Below are positions 1-8,074 of a DNA stretch of 64,000 bases, one piece after another. The notes under the pieces are model-generated. The model had not been told where the DNA came from, ran no database searches, and worked only from the letters and a program-made list of their open reading frames with translations. This DNA is from Hymenobacter artigasi (GTDB lineage: Bacteria > Bacteroidota > Bacteroidia > Cytophagales > Hymenobacteraceae): the NCBI RefSeq assembly GCF_012275535.1, contig NZ_JAAVTK010000001.1:434001-498000 (forward strand). The letters run 5' to 3'. The stretch's first letter is position 1. The number at the start of each line of letters is the position of its first letter. The position numbers and the translations under genes are program-made.

Positions 1-2
1 GC

Positions 3-473
3 GATGCCGCTCTGGAAAGCCAGCGGCGCGGCTCCGTGGTGAGCCTGCTCAACCTGGTGCTGGGTGCGCCGGTGTGGCTGTATGGCATGATTAACAACTA
101 CTTGCCCTATATCCTGCCCTCGGCCGTAGCTAAACGGGCTACCAAGGACGTGGAGTTTGTGGCCCCCATCATGCTGGTGATGGGCATGCTGACTTTCCCG
201 CTGGCCTACGTGCTGCAGGCAGCGGCCGTGCAGCACTACCTCACCCATGACTGGCGGCTGACGGCGCTGTATGTTCTCAGCCTGCCCCTCACCGGTTTTT
301 ATGCCCTGAGCTACTGGAATACGCTGGAAGCCCGCCTGCGGCGGCTGCGGGCGGCCCGCTTTTTCCGGCGTACGCCAGCCGTGGGCGCAGCGCTATTACA
401 GCAACGCGCCGCATTACTAACCGAGCTGGAAGATGCCCGGATGGCGTATCTAACCGCCCGGGCGGAGGCCTGA
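3..473 (+). CDS. C-terminal part of a probable phospholipid-biosynthesis acyltransferase (5' end outside window)
   Basis: The reading frame is open from the window edge, so this is only the last ~156 residues. It contains two hydrophobic stretches, one around a run reading MLVMGMLTFPLAYVLQ and one around YVLSLPLTGFYALSYW, and ends in a basic, amphipathic tail. The motif YILPSAVAKRATKDVEF followed by a membrane hairpin resembles the C-terminal region of Bacteroidota lysophospholipid/glycerol-3-phosphate acyltransferases. The catalytic HX4D block would lie upstream of the window and cannot be checked. An in-frame GTG exists at 36, but coding continues upstream of it, so it is not taken as the start. 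The gene converges on the chrA-like gene with one base between the stops. Confidence 0.55.
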   Translation, partial: DAALESQRRGSVVSLLNLVLGAPVWLYGMINNYLPYILPSAVAKRATKDVEFVAPIMLVMGMLTFPLAYVLQAAAVQHYLTHDWRLTALYVLSLPLTGFYALSYWNTLEARLRRLRAARFFRRTPAVGAALLQQRAALLTELEDARMAYLTARAEA

Positions 474-474
474 A

Positions 475-1788
475 TCAGGCCGGCAGCAGCGCGCCGGCCA
501 GCAGCGCCACGGCAATGATGACCACGCTGGGCACCTTTTCCCAAAGCAGCAGCAGGAACGTGGCCCCCACCAGCAGCGGGTTCAGGGGCAGCGAATCGAT
601 GGGGCCGAGGTGAAACGGCAGCTCCAGCAGGCGGTCGGGCAGCGGGTGGTAGAGCAGGAAGGTGGCCGCGCACACCAGCCCCGCGCTCACGGCGTTGATG
701 CCCTCCAGCGACGCCTGCACCACCCGGTACTGCCGCAGCCGGTCCCAGAAGCGAATCACGAAGAAGATGAGAAACGTGCCCGGCAGGAAGATACCCGCCG
801 CGCCCACCAGCGCCCCCAGCACCTGCATGCCAGGGCCGCCCACCGGCCGCATGGCCAGCGCCCCGATATAGGCCGCGATAGAAAAATTAGGCCCCGGCAT
901 GGCCTGCACCAGCCCCAGGCCCGACAAAAACTCCGTGCTCGTGAGGTAATGCTTGAACTCCACGAACTCGGCATACAGCAACGGGGCCAGCACCTGCCCG
1001 CCCCCGAACACCAGCGAGCCGTTGCGGTAGAAATTCTCGAACAGCCGCACCGGCAGCAGCTGCGTGTAGTGCCCCAGCACGGCTGCCCCCACCAGAATGC
1101 CAAACCACAGCACAAAATTGGCCCATTCCACGCGCAGCGGCTTTTTCTCCTGAATGATGGCATGCTTGCGGTAGCGCACCGTGGTTACGGCCCCGCCGGC
1201 CAGCAGCAGCAGCGGCAGCATCCAAGGCAGCTGGAAAAAGTAGGCCATCATGGCGGCAGCCACCATCAGCCCCACGGCCGTTTTGGTATGAATGACCTTC
1301 TCCGCAATCTTGTACGCCGAGAACGCCACAAAGCCCACCGCCACCGGCTGCACAAACTGCACTAGTGCCGCCACCCGGGCCGGGTCGAGGTGGCTCAGGG
1401 CGAGGGCGGCCAGCGTCATCAGCGTCACGGACGGGGCCATCCAGACCAGCAGCGTGAGGTAGGCCAGGTTGGGCCCGCCCAGCCGAAAACCGATAACGGT
1501 AATAGTTTGGGTGGACGTGGGCCCCGGCAGCAGCGCGCACAACGCCTGCAATTCCAGCAGCTCAGGCGTGCTGATGTAGCGCCGCTTATCCACCAGCAGC
1601 CGGAAAAACATGGCCAGATGCGCCTGTGGTCCGCCAAAGGCCGTGAGGGCCAGCACGGCCACATCCTTCAGAAAAATAATGCCCCGCACCCGCCGCGTGC
1701 GCTTGCCCGAGCGCCGCGGGGGCGGCGTGAGGGAAACAGCAGCGGCGGGGTGCGGGGCAGGGCTATTGGTTGGGGGCAATGGTGTCAT
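475..1788 (-). CDS. chrA: Chromate transporter family (CHR) membrane protein
   Basis: A 437-residue polytopic membrane protein. After a basic, proline-rich N-terminus of ~36 residues it shows the CHR-family motif LTAFGGPQAHLAMF near the start of the first half and GLVQAMPGPNFSIAAYIGAL in the second half, so both homologous CHR domains are present (long-chain type). Family members export chromate, but many homologues have unproven substrates, so chromate is inferred from family only. The ATG used here (1786-1788) lies inside the left arm of a perfect palindromic repeat (1784-1880). The unusual N-terminal extension may therefore be read from repeat-derived sequence, and a start ~17 or ~33 codons downstream at a GTG is possible. 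Confidence 0.85.
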   Translation of the reverse strand: MTPLPPTNSPAPHPAAAVSLTPPPRRSGKRTRRVRGIIFLKDVAVLALTAFGGPQAHLAMFFRLLVDKRRYISTPELLELQALCALLPGPTSTQTITVIGFRLGGPNLAYLTLLVWMAPSVTLMTLAALALSHLDPARVAALVQFVQPVAVGFVAFSAYKIAEKVIHTKTAVGLMVAAAMMAYFFQLPWMLPLLLLAGGAVTTVRYRKHAIIQEKKPLRVEWANFVLWFGILVGAAVLGHYTQLLPVRLFENFYRNGSLVFGGGQVLAPLLYAEFVEFKHYLTSTEFLSGLGLVQAMPGPNFSIAAYIGALAMRPVGGPGMQVLGALVGAAGIFLPGTFLIFFVIRFWDRLRQYRVVQASLEGINAVSAGLVCAATFLLYHPLPDRLLELPFHLGPIDSLPLNPLLVGATFLLLLWEKVPSVVIIAVALLAGALLPA

Positions 1789-1880
1789 GCAGAGCGCAGC
1801 GAAGCATCTTTACCTCATTAGTAAACCAATTGATTGGATTGCATTGTGCGGTAAAGATGCTTCGCTGCGCTCTGCATGAC
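1784..1880. repeat. Palindromic repeat, family A, copy 1
   Basis: Two perfect 30-bp inverted arms (1784-1813 and 1851-1880) flank a 37-base A/T-richer loop. The arm begins GTCATGCAGAGCGCAGCGAA. It is a diverged relative of the arms at 19011 and 20833, which begin GTCATGCCGAGCGCAGCCGA. The left arm supplies the ATG proposed for the chromate transporter. Confidence 0.9.
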
Positions 1881-1895
1881 AATACTGCCAAAGGC

Positions 1896-2870
1896 TTACT
1901 TCTTCTTCAGGCCCAGCTCAATCAGGCGCTCGTTCAGAAACTCGCCGGCCGTGATGTCGGCCTCTTTCTTGGGGTTGTCGGGCGTGACGCAGTGCTCCAG
2001 GGCGGCCAGGCTCATTTCGGAGCGCGGGTGCATGAAGAACGGGATGCTGAAGCGCGAGGTGTTCATTTTTTCGCGGGCCGGGTTCACCACGCGGTGAATG
2101 GTGGATTTCAGCACGCCGTTGGTGAGGCGCTGGAGCATGTCGCCCACGTTCACCACAATCTGGTCGGGCAGGGCCGTGATGGGAATCCATTTGCCGTCGC
2201 GGCGCTTCACCTGCAGGCCGTCGGCGCTGGCGCCCATGAGCAGGGTAATCAGGTTGATGTCGCCATGCTCGGCGGCGCGCACGGCGTCGGCGGGCACCGC
2301 ATCCGGGTCTTCGATGGGGAAGTAGTGAATGGGGCGCAGAATGCTGTTGCCGTGCTTCACCTTGTCGTCGAAGTAGTTTTCGGGCAGGTGCAGGTACAGC
2401 GCAATGGCGCGCAGCACGTCCTGGCCGGCGCTTTCCAGCGTGCGGTAAGCCGTGAAGGTGCTCTTCTGGAAGCCCGGGATTTCCTGGGGCCAGATGTTAT
2501 CGGGGTATTCGTTTTTGATGGGGTCCTCTTCCTCCACCTCCTGGCCTACGTGGTAGAACTCCTTCAGGTCGCCGGTGTTGCGGCCCTTGGCGTGCTCCTT
2601 CCCTTTGCTGATGTAGCCGCGCTGGCCGGCCAGCTCGGGATTTTCGTAGCGCTGCTTGGCTTCGTCGGGCAGCTGGAAAAACGCCTGCACATCGGCGTAC
2701 AACTGCCGGGTTTGCTCGTCGTTGAGGCCGTGGTTTTTCAGGGCTACAAAGCCGATGTTCTGGTAGGCTTCGCCGAGCTGCTGCACGAAACGAGCCTTCC
2801 GCTCGGAGTCGCCGGAACGGAAATCGGCGAGGTCGAGCGAGGGAATATGGTCAAGAAGTTGGTCTTGCAT
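1896..2870 (-). CDS. Isopenicillin N synthase-like 2-oxoglutarate/Fe(II) dioxygenase
   Basis: A 324-residue soluble enzyme of the non-haem Fe(II) oxygenase family. The N-terminal DIOX_N region (about 8-120) contains IPSLDLADF and GFVALKNHGL. The double-stranded beta-helix carries the iron ligands H202 and D204 (EHGDINLITLL) and H259 (STIHRVVNP), and the co-substrate pair RFS (R273, S275). The family hydroxylates or oxidatively cyclises small molecules; no substrate can be assigned and no biosynthetic cluster is nearby. The ATG at 2870 is preferred because the conserved region begins a few residues later; an in-frame ATG at 2918 would add 16 unrelated residues. The gene stands alone between a palindromic repeat and a divergent lipoprotein gene. 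Confidence 0.85.
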   Translation of the reverse strand: MQDQLLDHIPSLDLADFRSGDSERKARFVQQLGEAYQNIGFVALKNHGLNDEQTRQLYADVQAFFQLPDEAKQRYENPELAGQRGYISKGKEHAKGRNTGDLKEFYHVGQEVEEEDPIKNEYPDNIWPQEIPGFQKSTFTAYRTLESAGQDVLRAIALYLHLPENYFDDKVKHGNSILRPIHYFPIEDPDAVPADAVRAAEHGDINLITLLMGASADGLQVKRRDGKWIPITALPDQIVVNVGDMLQRLTNGVLKSTIHRVVNPAREKMNTSRFSIPFFMHPRSEMSLAALEHCVTPDNPKKEADITAGEFLNERLIELGLKKK

Positions 2871-3024
2871 AATAAAATTGAGTTTACTTTGAGGCTGCGT
2901 AAGCCTCTTGGTGGGCAACGGCGCAAGTTAAGCAAAACCCGGCACCGGTGCTTCACCGTAAGCGACCTCGCTCATCGATACTATTAAATAAATCACTACC
3001 ACTTTTTTTTCAAGGTTTGAGTCT

Positions 3025-3873
3025 ATGAAACGTCCTCTTTGGCTGCTGTGCAGCACCACCGTTACGCTGGCACTTTTGGCTAGCTGCGAAACGAGCAAGC
3101 CCGCTACCGATGTTAGCGCCACTGCCGGCAGCAATACCCCCGGTGCCACCAGCACTGCCGCCAGCGGCGAGAGCATGGAATCGAACGGTATCCGCCTGAC
3201 GCCCTTCAGCGATTCGCCCAAGTTCCCCGAAGCCCAGATGCAGATGCGCTCCCCCATTGCCGGCGCTACGCTGCCCAGCGGTGAGGTGGCCTTTGACTAC
3301 CAAACCACCAATTTCCAGCTCACCAAAATGAGCGGCGGCCCTCACATGGCCGAAATGGCCAACTCGATGAAGGGCCAGCACATCCACAACATTGTAGATA
3401 ACGAGCCTTATACGGCCCACTACGACACCAAATTCACCAAGGCCATTCCCGATGGCCAGCACGTCGTGCTGTCGTTCCTGTCGCGCTCCTACCACGAGAG
3501 CCTGAAGCACCGTGGTGCCTACGACCTGACGGTGATTAACGTGGGCAACACCCCGGCTCCGGCCACGCCCATCATCGATGTGAAGGCGCCCAACATGTTC
3601 TACAGCCGTCCGAAAGACACATATTCGGGGGCCGATGCCAAGCGCATCATGCTGGACTTTTACCTGGTGAATACCACCCTGGAGCCCGGCGGAAACCGCG
3701 TGCGTGCCACCATCAACGGCACCGAGTTCATGCTCGACCGCTGGATGCCCTACATGATGGAAGGCCTGCCCGCTGGTGAAAACACCGTGAAGCTGGAGCT
3801 GGTAGACGGCAGCGGCAACATGATTGCCGGCCCGTACAACTCGGTAACCCGCACGTTTACAGTGGCCCCGTAG
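3025..3873 (+). CDS. Secreted lipoprotein of unknown function, His-containing
   Basis: A 282-residue protein with a lipoprotein signal peptide: basic start MKRPLW, hydrophobic core and lipobox LLASC, giving a lipidated Cys at about residue 21. A Ser/Thr/Ala-rich linker (25-52) follows, then a globular part of two similar beta-rich halves. The first half contains GPHMAEMANSMKGQHIHNIV, with several His and Met residues that could bind metal. The second half contains PNMFYSRPKDTYSG and ends in a beta-sandwich-like segment. The pattern recalls the DUF4399 type of periplasmic domain, but that resemblance is weak. It is followed by a strong terminator, so it is probably monocistronic. Confidence 0.7.
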   Translation: MKRPLWLLCSTTVTLALLASCETSKPATDVSATAGSNTPGATSTAASGESMESNGIRLTPFSDSPKFPEAQMQMRSPIAGATLPSGEVAFDYQTTNFQLTKMSGGPHMAEMANSMKGQHIHNIVDNEPYTAHYDTKFTKAIPDGQHVVLSFLSRSYHESLKHRGAYDLTVINVGNTPAPATPIIDVKAPNMFYSRPKDTYSGADAKRIMLDFYLVNTTLEPGGNRVRATINGTEFMLDRWMPYMMEGLPAGENTVKLELVDGSGNMIAGPYNSVTRTFTVAP

Positions 3874-3910
3874 TAGCTGAGGCATTATTTCTTCGTTACG
3901 ATTTCAACGC

Positions 3911-3944
3911 AAAAAGTCTCCCGGCCCGGCCGGGGGACTTTTTT
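3911..3944 (+). terminator. Rho-independent terminator after the lipoprotein gene
   Basis: A 15-pair stem (3911-3925 with 3929-3943) includes one T·G pair, has a 3-base loop, and ends in a run of six T. A-tracts on the other side would let it act on the opposite strand too. Confidence 0.85.
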
Positions 3945-3985
3945 GGGTTTGAGCCGTTTGTTGTTCCGGTTCTACCTTGCCCGCT

Positions 3986-5266
3986 ATGTCCGTTGCTGCT
4001 TCCGATTCTGCCCCGTTGCTCACCCGCGAGCAGGTGCTGCGCGCCCTGCGCCAGATAGCCCGCGAAGGCCGCCCGCTGCCGCCCAGCACCGTGTATGAGC
4101 TGGTGTACCGGGGCCGCCGCTACCCGCCCCGCGCCGTGGCCGAACTGGCCTACCGCTTGGCCACCGCCAACCCGGCCGCCCACTGGCCCCGGCCGGCCGG
4201 CGCGCCCACCAACGCGCTGCTCGAAGGCCTGGATTTTACCATCAGCACCAAGCGGCCGGTGCTCACCTCCGGCTCCGGCCCCGACGGCGAGGAAGTGGCC
4301 CACCAGCAAGCCGAGGACTTGTACACCGGCTTGGCCAAAAATACCGATGCCCTGCCCGCCCACGCCGCCGAGCCGGGCAGCCCCTACGCCGCCCCCTCCT
4401 ACCCCCGCGCAGAGGCGCTGGCCGAGCTGTTCATCACGGAAACCGAACTGGATGCCGCCCTGGCCGGCCTGGCGCGCCGCCGCAACCTGCTGCTGCAAGG
4501 CCCGCCCGGCACCGGCAAAACCTTTCTGGCGCGCCGCCTGGCCTGGCTCCTACTGGGCGCGCAGGACGAAAGCCGCATTGAGCTGGTGCAGTTTCATCCC
4601 AGCTACGGCTACGAGGATTTCATGCTGGGCTTCCGGCCCGATGCCAAGGGCCGGTTCCACCTGGTGCCCGGCGTGCTGCCGCTGCTGTGCCAGCGCGCCG
4701 CCGCCGACCCCGGCCGGCCGTATTTCCTGCTGATTGACGAGGTGAACCGGGGCAACGTGCCGCGCATTTTCGGGGAGCTGCTACTGCTCCTCGAAGCCGA
4801 CAAGCGCGGCCCCGCCCACGCCCTGCGCCTGCCCTACGCCCCGCCCGACGCGCCCAAATTCTTCGTACCCGATAACCTCTACGTCATCGGCACGCTCAAC
4901 CTGGCCGACCGTTCCCTCAGCCCGCTGGACTATGCCCTGCGCCGCCGCTTCGCCTTTGTGGCGCTGGGGCCGCAGTTTGGCCCACCGCTCCGGCAGCAGC
5001 TGGCAGCCCGCCAGGTGCCCGCCGACCTCATCGAGCAGCTCTGCACCCGCATGGCTACCCTCAACCAAACCATCGCCGACGACCCCGAGCTGGGACCGGA
5101 TTTTGCCATCGGCCACAGCTACTTCTGCCAGCCCCCGGCCCGGCCGGAGCAGGCGGCGGCGTGGCTACGCCTGATTTTTGAGCAGGAAATTGGGCCGCTG
5201 CTGACTGATTACTGGCGTGAGCAGCCGGCTACGGCTGCTACGCAGTTGCGGAAGCTGCTGATGTAG
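3986..5266 (+). CDS. mcrB: McrB-type AAA+ GTPase subunit of a McrBC restriction system
   Basis: A 426-residue protein. The AAA+ domain (about 145-426) carries Walker A GPPGTGKT (172-179), the McrB-typical FHPSYGYEDFMLGFRP, and the Walker B/signature LLIDEVNRGN (248-257). The NRGN signature separates McrB from other AAA+ proteins. It uses GTP to translocate DNA and drive cleavage by McrC. The N-terminal ~85 residues (TREQVLRALR, YRGRRYPPRAV, TNALLEGLDF) resemble the small head domain of ScoMcrA-like proteins rather than the E. coli McrB methyl-DNA reader; this is a motif-level judgement. A low-complexity linker joins the two parts. The ATG at 3986 is preferred over an in-frame TTG at 3977. The matching mcrC lies downstream of one intervening gene. 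Confidence 0.9.
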   Translation: MSVAASDSAPLLTREQVLRALRQIAREGRPLPPSTVYELVYRGRRYPPRAVAELAYRLATANPAAHWPRPAGAPTNALLEGLDFTISTKRPVLTSGSGPDGEEVAHQQAEDLYTGLAKNTDALPAHAAEPGSPYAAPSYPRAEALAELFITETELDAALAGLARRRNLLLQGPPGTGKTFLARRLAWLLLGAQDESRIELVQFHPSYGYEDFMLGFRPDAKGRFHLVPGVLPLLCQRAAADPGRPYFLLIDEVNRGNVPRIFGELLLLLEADKRGPAHALRLPYAPPDAPKFFVPDNLYVIGTLNLADRSLSPLDYALRRRFAFVALGPQFGPPLRQQLAARQVPADLIEQLCTRMATLNQTIADDPELGPDFAIGHSYFCQPPARPEQAAAWLRLIFEQEIGPLLTDYWREQPATAATQLRKLLM

Positions 5267-5289
5267 CACTCCAGCCTTTTATTTAAGCC

Positions 5290-5814
5290 ATGCCGCATTC
5301 CATCAAAATTCTTTCCGCCACGCTCGAAGTGCTGGCGGATTATTGGCGCGACCAAGGAATTATTGCCGTTGCTGATAAATCGTGGAATCTGCAAGCTGTT
5401 GCGCGAGCAAACGGGGTAACGCTTCCGGATGACTTTGTACACCTATACAATTGCTCAAACGGCATGAGACTTAATGCTGAGCTCTACCAAGATTTTGATA
5501 AGGATTATTTCTATTTTTTATCCGCCGAAGAACTACGCACTGAAACGCGTGATTTGATTGTCGACTCGATGCGCGGGATAGAAAAACGCTCAACCAGTGT
5601 AACGGTTTTTGTTGACTACATGCATTGTAGCTGGGAGTATGGGTTTATTCCTAACCCAACCGGCGCCGGCTATCTGATTGGTATTATTGGCGATATCAAA
5701 ACCTTTAAGGTGATTACCTCATCGCTGGCCACTTTCCTGAGTCTGTATATGGAAGACGCGCAGGTGCTTTACGACCATCAGGTTTCTGCAACAGATAGTC
5801 CGGGCACCGTCTAG
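5290..5814 (+). CDS. SUKH (SMI1/KNR4) superfamily protein inserted between mcrB and mcrC
   Basis: A 174-residue soluble protein with the SUKH signature: LPDDFVHLYNCSNGM (about 47-61), a central strand-rich part, and a C-terminal segment GYLIGIIGDIKTFKVI followed by a helix reading SLATFLSLYMED. SUKH proteins are best known as immunity proteins against secreted or contact-dependent toxins, and some are regulators. No toxin gene is next to it. It starts 23 bases after mcrB and ends 61 bases before mcrC, so it is probably co-transcribed. Its codon use is visibly richer in A and T than both neighbours, which are strongly G+C-biased. This suggests later acquisition into the operon. Confidence 0.8.
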   Translation: MPHSIKILSATLEVLADYWRDQGIIAVADKSWNLQAVARANGVTLPDDFVHLYNCSNGMRLNAELYQDFDKDYFYFLSAEELRTETRDLIVDSMRGIEKRSTSVTVFVDYMHCSWEYGFIPNPTGAGYLIGIIGDIKTFKVITSSLATFLSLYMEDAQVLYDHQVSATDSPGTV

Positions 5815-5875
5815 GCCTGATACCGCTGCGAGCCCGTTGCTTCGTGTGCCCGCATTAGCTCTTACTTTCTAACTT

Positions 5876-6916
5876 GTGATACCCCTTCCCACCCTCTACT
5901 ACTTCCTCTGCTACGCCTGGAACCGGCTGCCCGAGCCCGCCGTGCTCCAAGCCAGCGAGGCCATGCCCTTTGAGCGGCCGCTGGGACTGCTGGCGCAGGT
6001 GCTGCTACACGCCACGCGCCGCCTGCTGCGAAATGGCCTGCCGCGCACATTCGAAACCCAGCAAGCCGAGCTCACTAGCCTGCGGGGCCGCGTGGAGCTG
6101 GCGCCCACGCTGGGCCGGGGCCTGCTGGAGCAGGGCCGCGCCATCTGCACCTTCGATGAGTTGAGCACGGCCTCCCCCCTGCACCGCCTCCTTGCCCAAA
6201 CCCTGGGCGCGCTGGGGCGGGCGGCGGCCCTGCCCCCAGCGTTGCGCCGCGAGCTGCACCAAATCGGCCAGCGGTTTCCGGCGGGGCTGCCCGATGCTAC
6301 GCTGCCTCCCCCCACGGCCGCCACGTTTCGGGAACTGCGGCGGCAGCGGCCGGATAGCCAGGCCGCGTTTCTAGTGCACGTTTGCGAGCTGGTGTGGCTC
6401 ACGGCCCTGCCCGAGCCTACCGCCACCGGCCGCAAGCGCTTCACCGATTTCCGGCGCGACGAAATGCTGATGGCGCGCATTTTTGAGCAGTTCACGCGCA
6501 ATTTTTTTCGCCGCGAGCAGCGCCGTTACCGCGTCTTTGCCGAAACCATTGCCTGGCAGGCCGAAGCCCCGCTGCCCGCCGACCTCGCCCTGCTGCCTAC
6601 CATGCTCACCGATACCACGCTGGAGGCGCCCGACCGCAAAATAATTCTCGACACCAAATACTACGCCGCCGCCCTGCGCCCGCGCTACGACCGGCAGCGC
6701 CTCATTGCCCCGCACCTCTACCAGCTCTACGCCTACCTCCAGAACCAGCGCCCCGCCCCCGGCCAGGCCCTGGAAGGCATATTGCTGTATCCGGCGGCCA
6801 CGCAGGACGTGGATGTGCGCTACACCCTGGGCGGGCACCCGGTGCGCGTCGTCACGCTCAACCTGCACCAGCCCTGGCCCGGTATTGCCGCCTATTTGCT
6901 GCGGCTGGTGGAATAA
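5876..6916 (+). CDS. mcrC: McrC-type nuclease subunit of a McrBC restriction system
   Basis: A 346-residue protein starting at GTG. The start is supported because the conserved McrC opening, here LYYFLCYAWNRL, begins six residues in. The C-terminal PD-(D/E)xK nuclease core is visible: D246 (PTMLTD), then D259 and K261 (IILDTKYY), followed by HLYQLYAYL. The catalytic residues are intact, so the protein is predicted to be an active endonuclease that cuts when engaged by McrB. Length and the N-terminal motif fit the shorter McrC clade common in Bacteroidota. It is the last gene of the mcrB-SUKH-mcrC group. Confidence 0.9.
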   Translation: MIPLPTLYYFLCYAWNRLPEPAVLQASEAMPFERPLGLLAQVLLHATRRLLRNGLPRTFETQQAELTSLRGRVELAPTLGRGLLEQGRAICTFDELSTASPLHRLLAQTLGALGRAAALPPALRRELHQIGQRFPAGLPDATLPPPTAATFRELRRQRPDSQAAFLVHVCELVWLTALPEPTATGRKRFTDFRRDEMLMARIFEQFTRNFFRREQRRYRVFAETIAWQAEAPLPADLALLPTMLTDTTLEAPDRKIILDTKYYAAALRPRYDRQRLIAPHLYQLYAYLQNQRPAPGQALEGILLYPAATQDVDVRYTLGGHPVRVVTLNLHQPWPGIAAYLLRLVE

Positions 6917-6930
6917 TGACCCCAGGGCAT

Positions 6931-6972
6931 AAAAAAACAGCCCGGACTTTCCGCTTGGGAAAATCCGGGCTG
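6931..6972 (-). terminator. Rho-independent terminator of the Thr-rich lipoprotein gene
   Basis: A 9-pair stem (CAGCCCGGA with its complement, 6938-6946 and 6964-6972) extends through a partly paired middle. On the minus strand it is followed by seven T (6931-6937). Confidence 0.8.
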
Positions 6973-7021
6973 CCAGTGTCGAATGACGAAGATTTGCGCT
7001 GGCCCGGGGGCCGGCAGCAAA

Positions 7022-7252
7022 TTACTTCTTCTCTTCGGTTACAGTCGTGGTAGTGGTAGCAGCAGGAGCCATAGCGGTGCTATCAGCAGCGGGAGCAGCC
7101 ATTGCGGTGCTGTCGGTGGTGGTAGTGGTGGTCTCCATGCCGGTAGCAGGGGTCTCAACGGTAGTGGTTTCCTCGGTCTTCTTTTCGCCGCACGAAGTCA
7201 GACCAGCGGTGAGGGCGAAGCCCAGGGCAGCAGCTTTAAACAGATTTTTCAT
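7022..7252 (-). CDS. Small Thr-rich lipoprotein
   Basis: A 76-residue protein with a lipoprotein signal (MKNLFKAAALGF, lipobox LTSC, Cys at 21). The mature part is low-complexity: runs of Thr, repeated DSTAMA, and a charged end EEKK. There is no recognisable domain. Such short Thr/Ala-rich lipoproteins are common and variable in Hymenobacter-like genomes. A hairpin terminator follows it. It is transcribed away from the sigma factor gene, with a 136-base shared upstream region. Confidence 0.75.
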   Translation of the reverse strand: MKNLFKAAALGFALTAGLTSCGEKKTEETTTVETPATGMETTTTTTDSTAMAAPAADSTAMAPAATTTTTVTEEKK

Positions 7253-7388
7253 CTTTGGAGGTAATTTTGAAAACGGGTTAACTTTAAAACGCCCTTTATA
7301 CTCAGTCTCTGGAAAGGTAACCCGGCCCGGAAAAAAATTATTTCGGCGGGTTACTTGTAGCCTTTGCCTGTATTAACCCCCAAAGTGA

Positions 7389-7997
7389 ATGAGCAGGGGC
7401 AATCCAACTTCCTCTTCTTTGACTCCTACCGACGACGCGCTGATTGCCGCCATTCGCGGCGGCGATGAGCGGGCCCTGGCCCACCTCTACCGGCTGCACT
7501 GGCCCATGGTGTCGCACTTCGTGCTGCAAAACAGCGGCACCGAGGACGACGCCCAGGACGTGTACCAGGAAGGCGTGATGGTGTTTTATGAAAAAGTACG
7601 CGACGGCTCCCTCGAGCTCAGCTGCCAGATTAAAACCTACCTCTACGCCGTGTGCCGCCGCCTGTGGCTCAAGCGCCTGACCAGCAAAAGCCGCTTCGGC
7701 GTGCGCTTGCTGGATGACGAGGAGCACGGCCCGTACCTGAACACGGGAGCCGAGGAAGATGTGCTGGCCGCTGAGGAGCAGGACCGCCGTTTCGCCACCA
7801 TGAGCGAGGCCCTGGACCACCTCGGCGAACCGTGCCGCTCACTTTTGGAAGGCTTTTACCTGCTCGATAAGTCGATGCAGGACCTCACGGCAGAGTTTGG
7901 CTATACCAACGCCGACAACGCCAAAAACCAGAAATACAAGTGCCTCGTGCGCCTGAAAAAATTATTCTTCGCCCATTATAAAGAAGAGCCTATCTAA
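7389..7997 (+). CDS. ECF-type RNA polymerase sigma factor
   Basis: A 202-residue sigma-70 family protein lacking regions 1 and 3. Region 2 covers about 16-85 (DDALIAAIRGGDERALAHLY, then DDAQDVYQEGVMVFYEKV, the core-binding and -10-recognition helices). Region 4 covers about 140-195 (LGEPCRSLLEGFYLLDKSMQ, then YTNADNAKNQKYKCLVRLKK, the -35-recognising HTH). It lies 77 bases upstream of a gene encoding a membrane anti-sigma-like/trypsin fusion. The pair probably forms one regulatory unit in which the partner controls this factor. The target promoter is unknown. Confidence 0.92.
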   Translation: MSRGNPTSSSLTPTDDALIAAIRGGDERALAHLYRLHWPMVSHFVLQNSGTEDDAQDVYQEGVMVFYEKVRDGSLELSCQIKTYLYAVCRRLWLKRLTSKSRFGVRLLDDEEHGPYLNTGAEEDVLAAEEQDRRFATMSEALDHLGEPCRSLLEGFYLLDKSMQDLTAEFGYTNADNAKNQKYKCLVRLKKLFFAHYKEEPI

Positions 7998-8074
7998 TAT
8001 CGTTAGCCGCCGGTTGTAGCCGGTGGAACTCCCATCCGCTTACCGCCACCGGCCCAGGCCGGCAGCATTTACCC

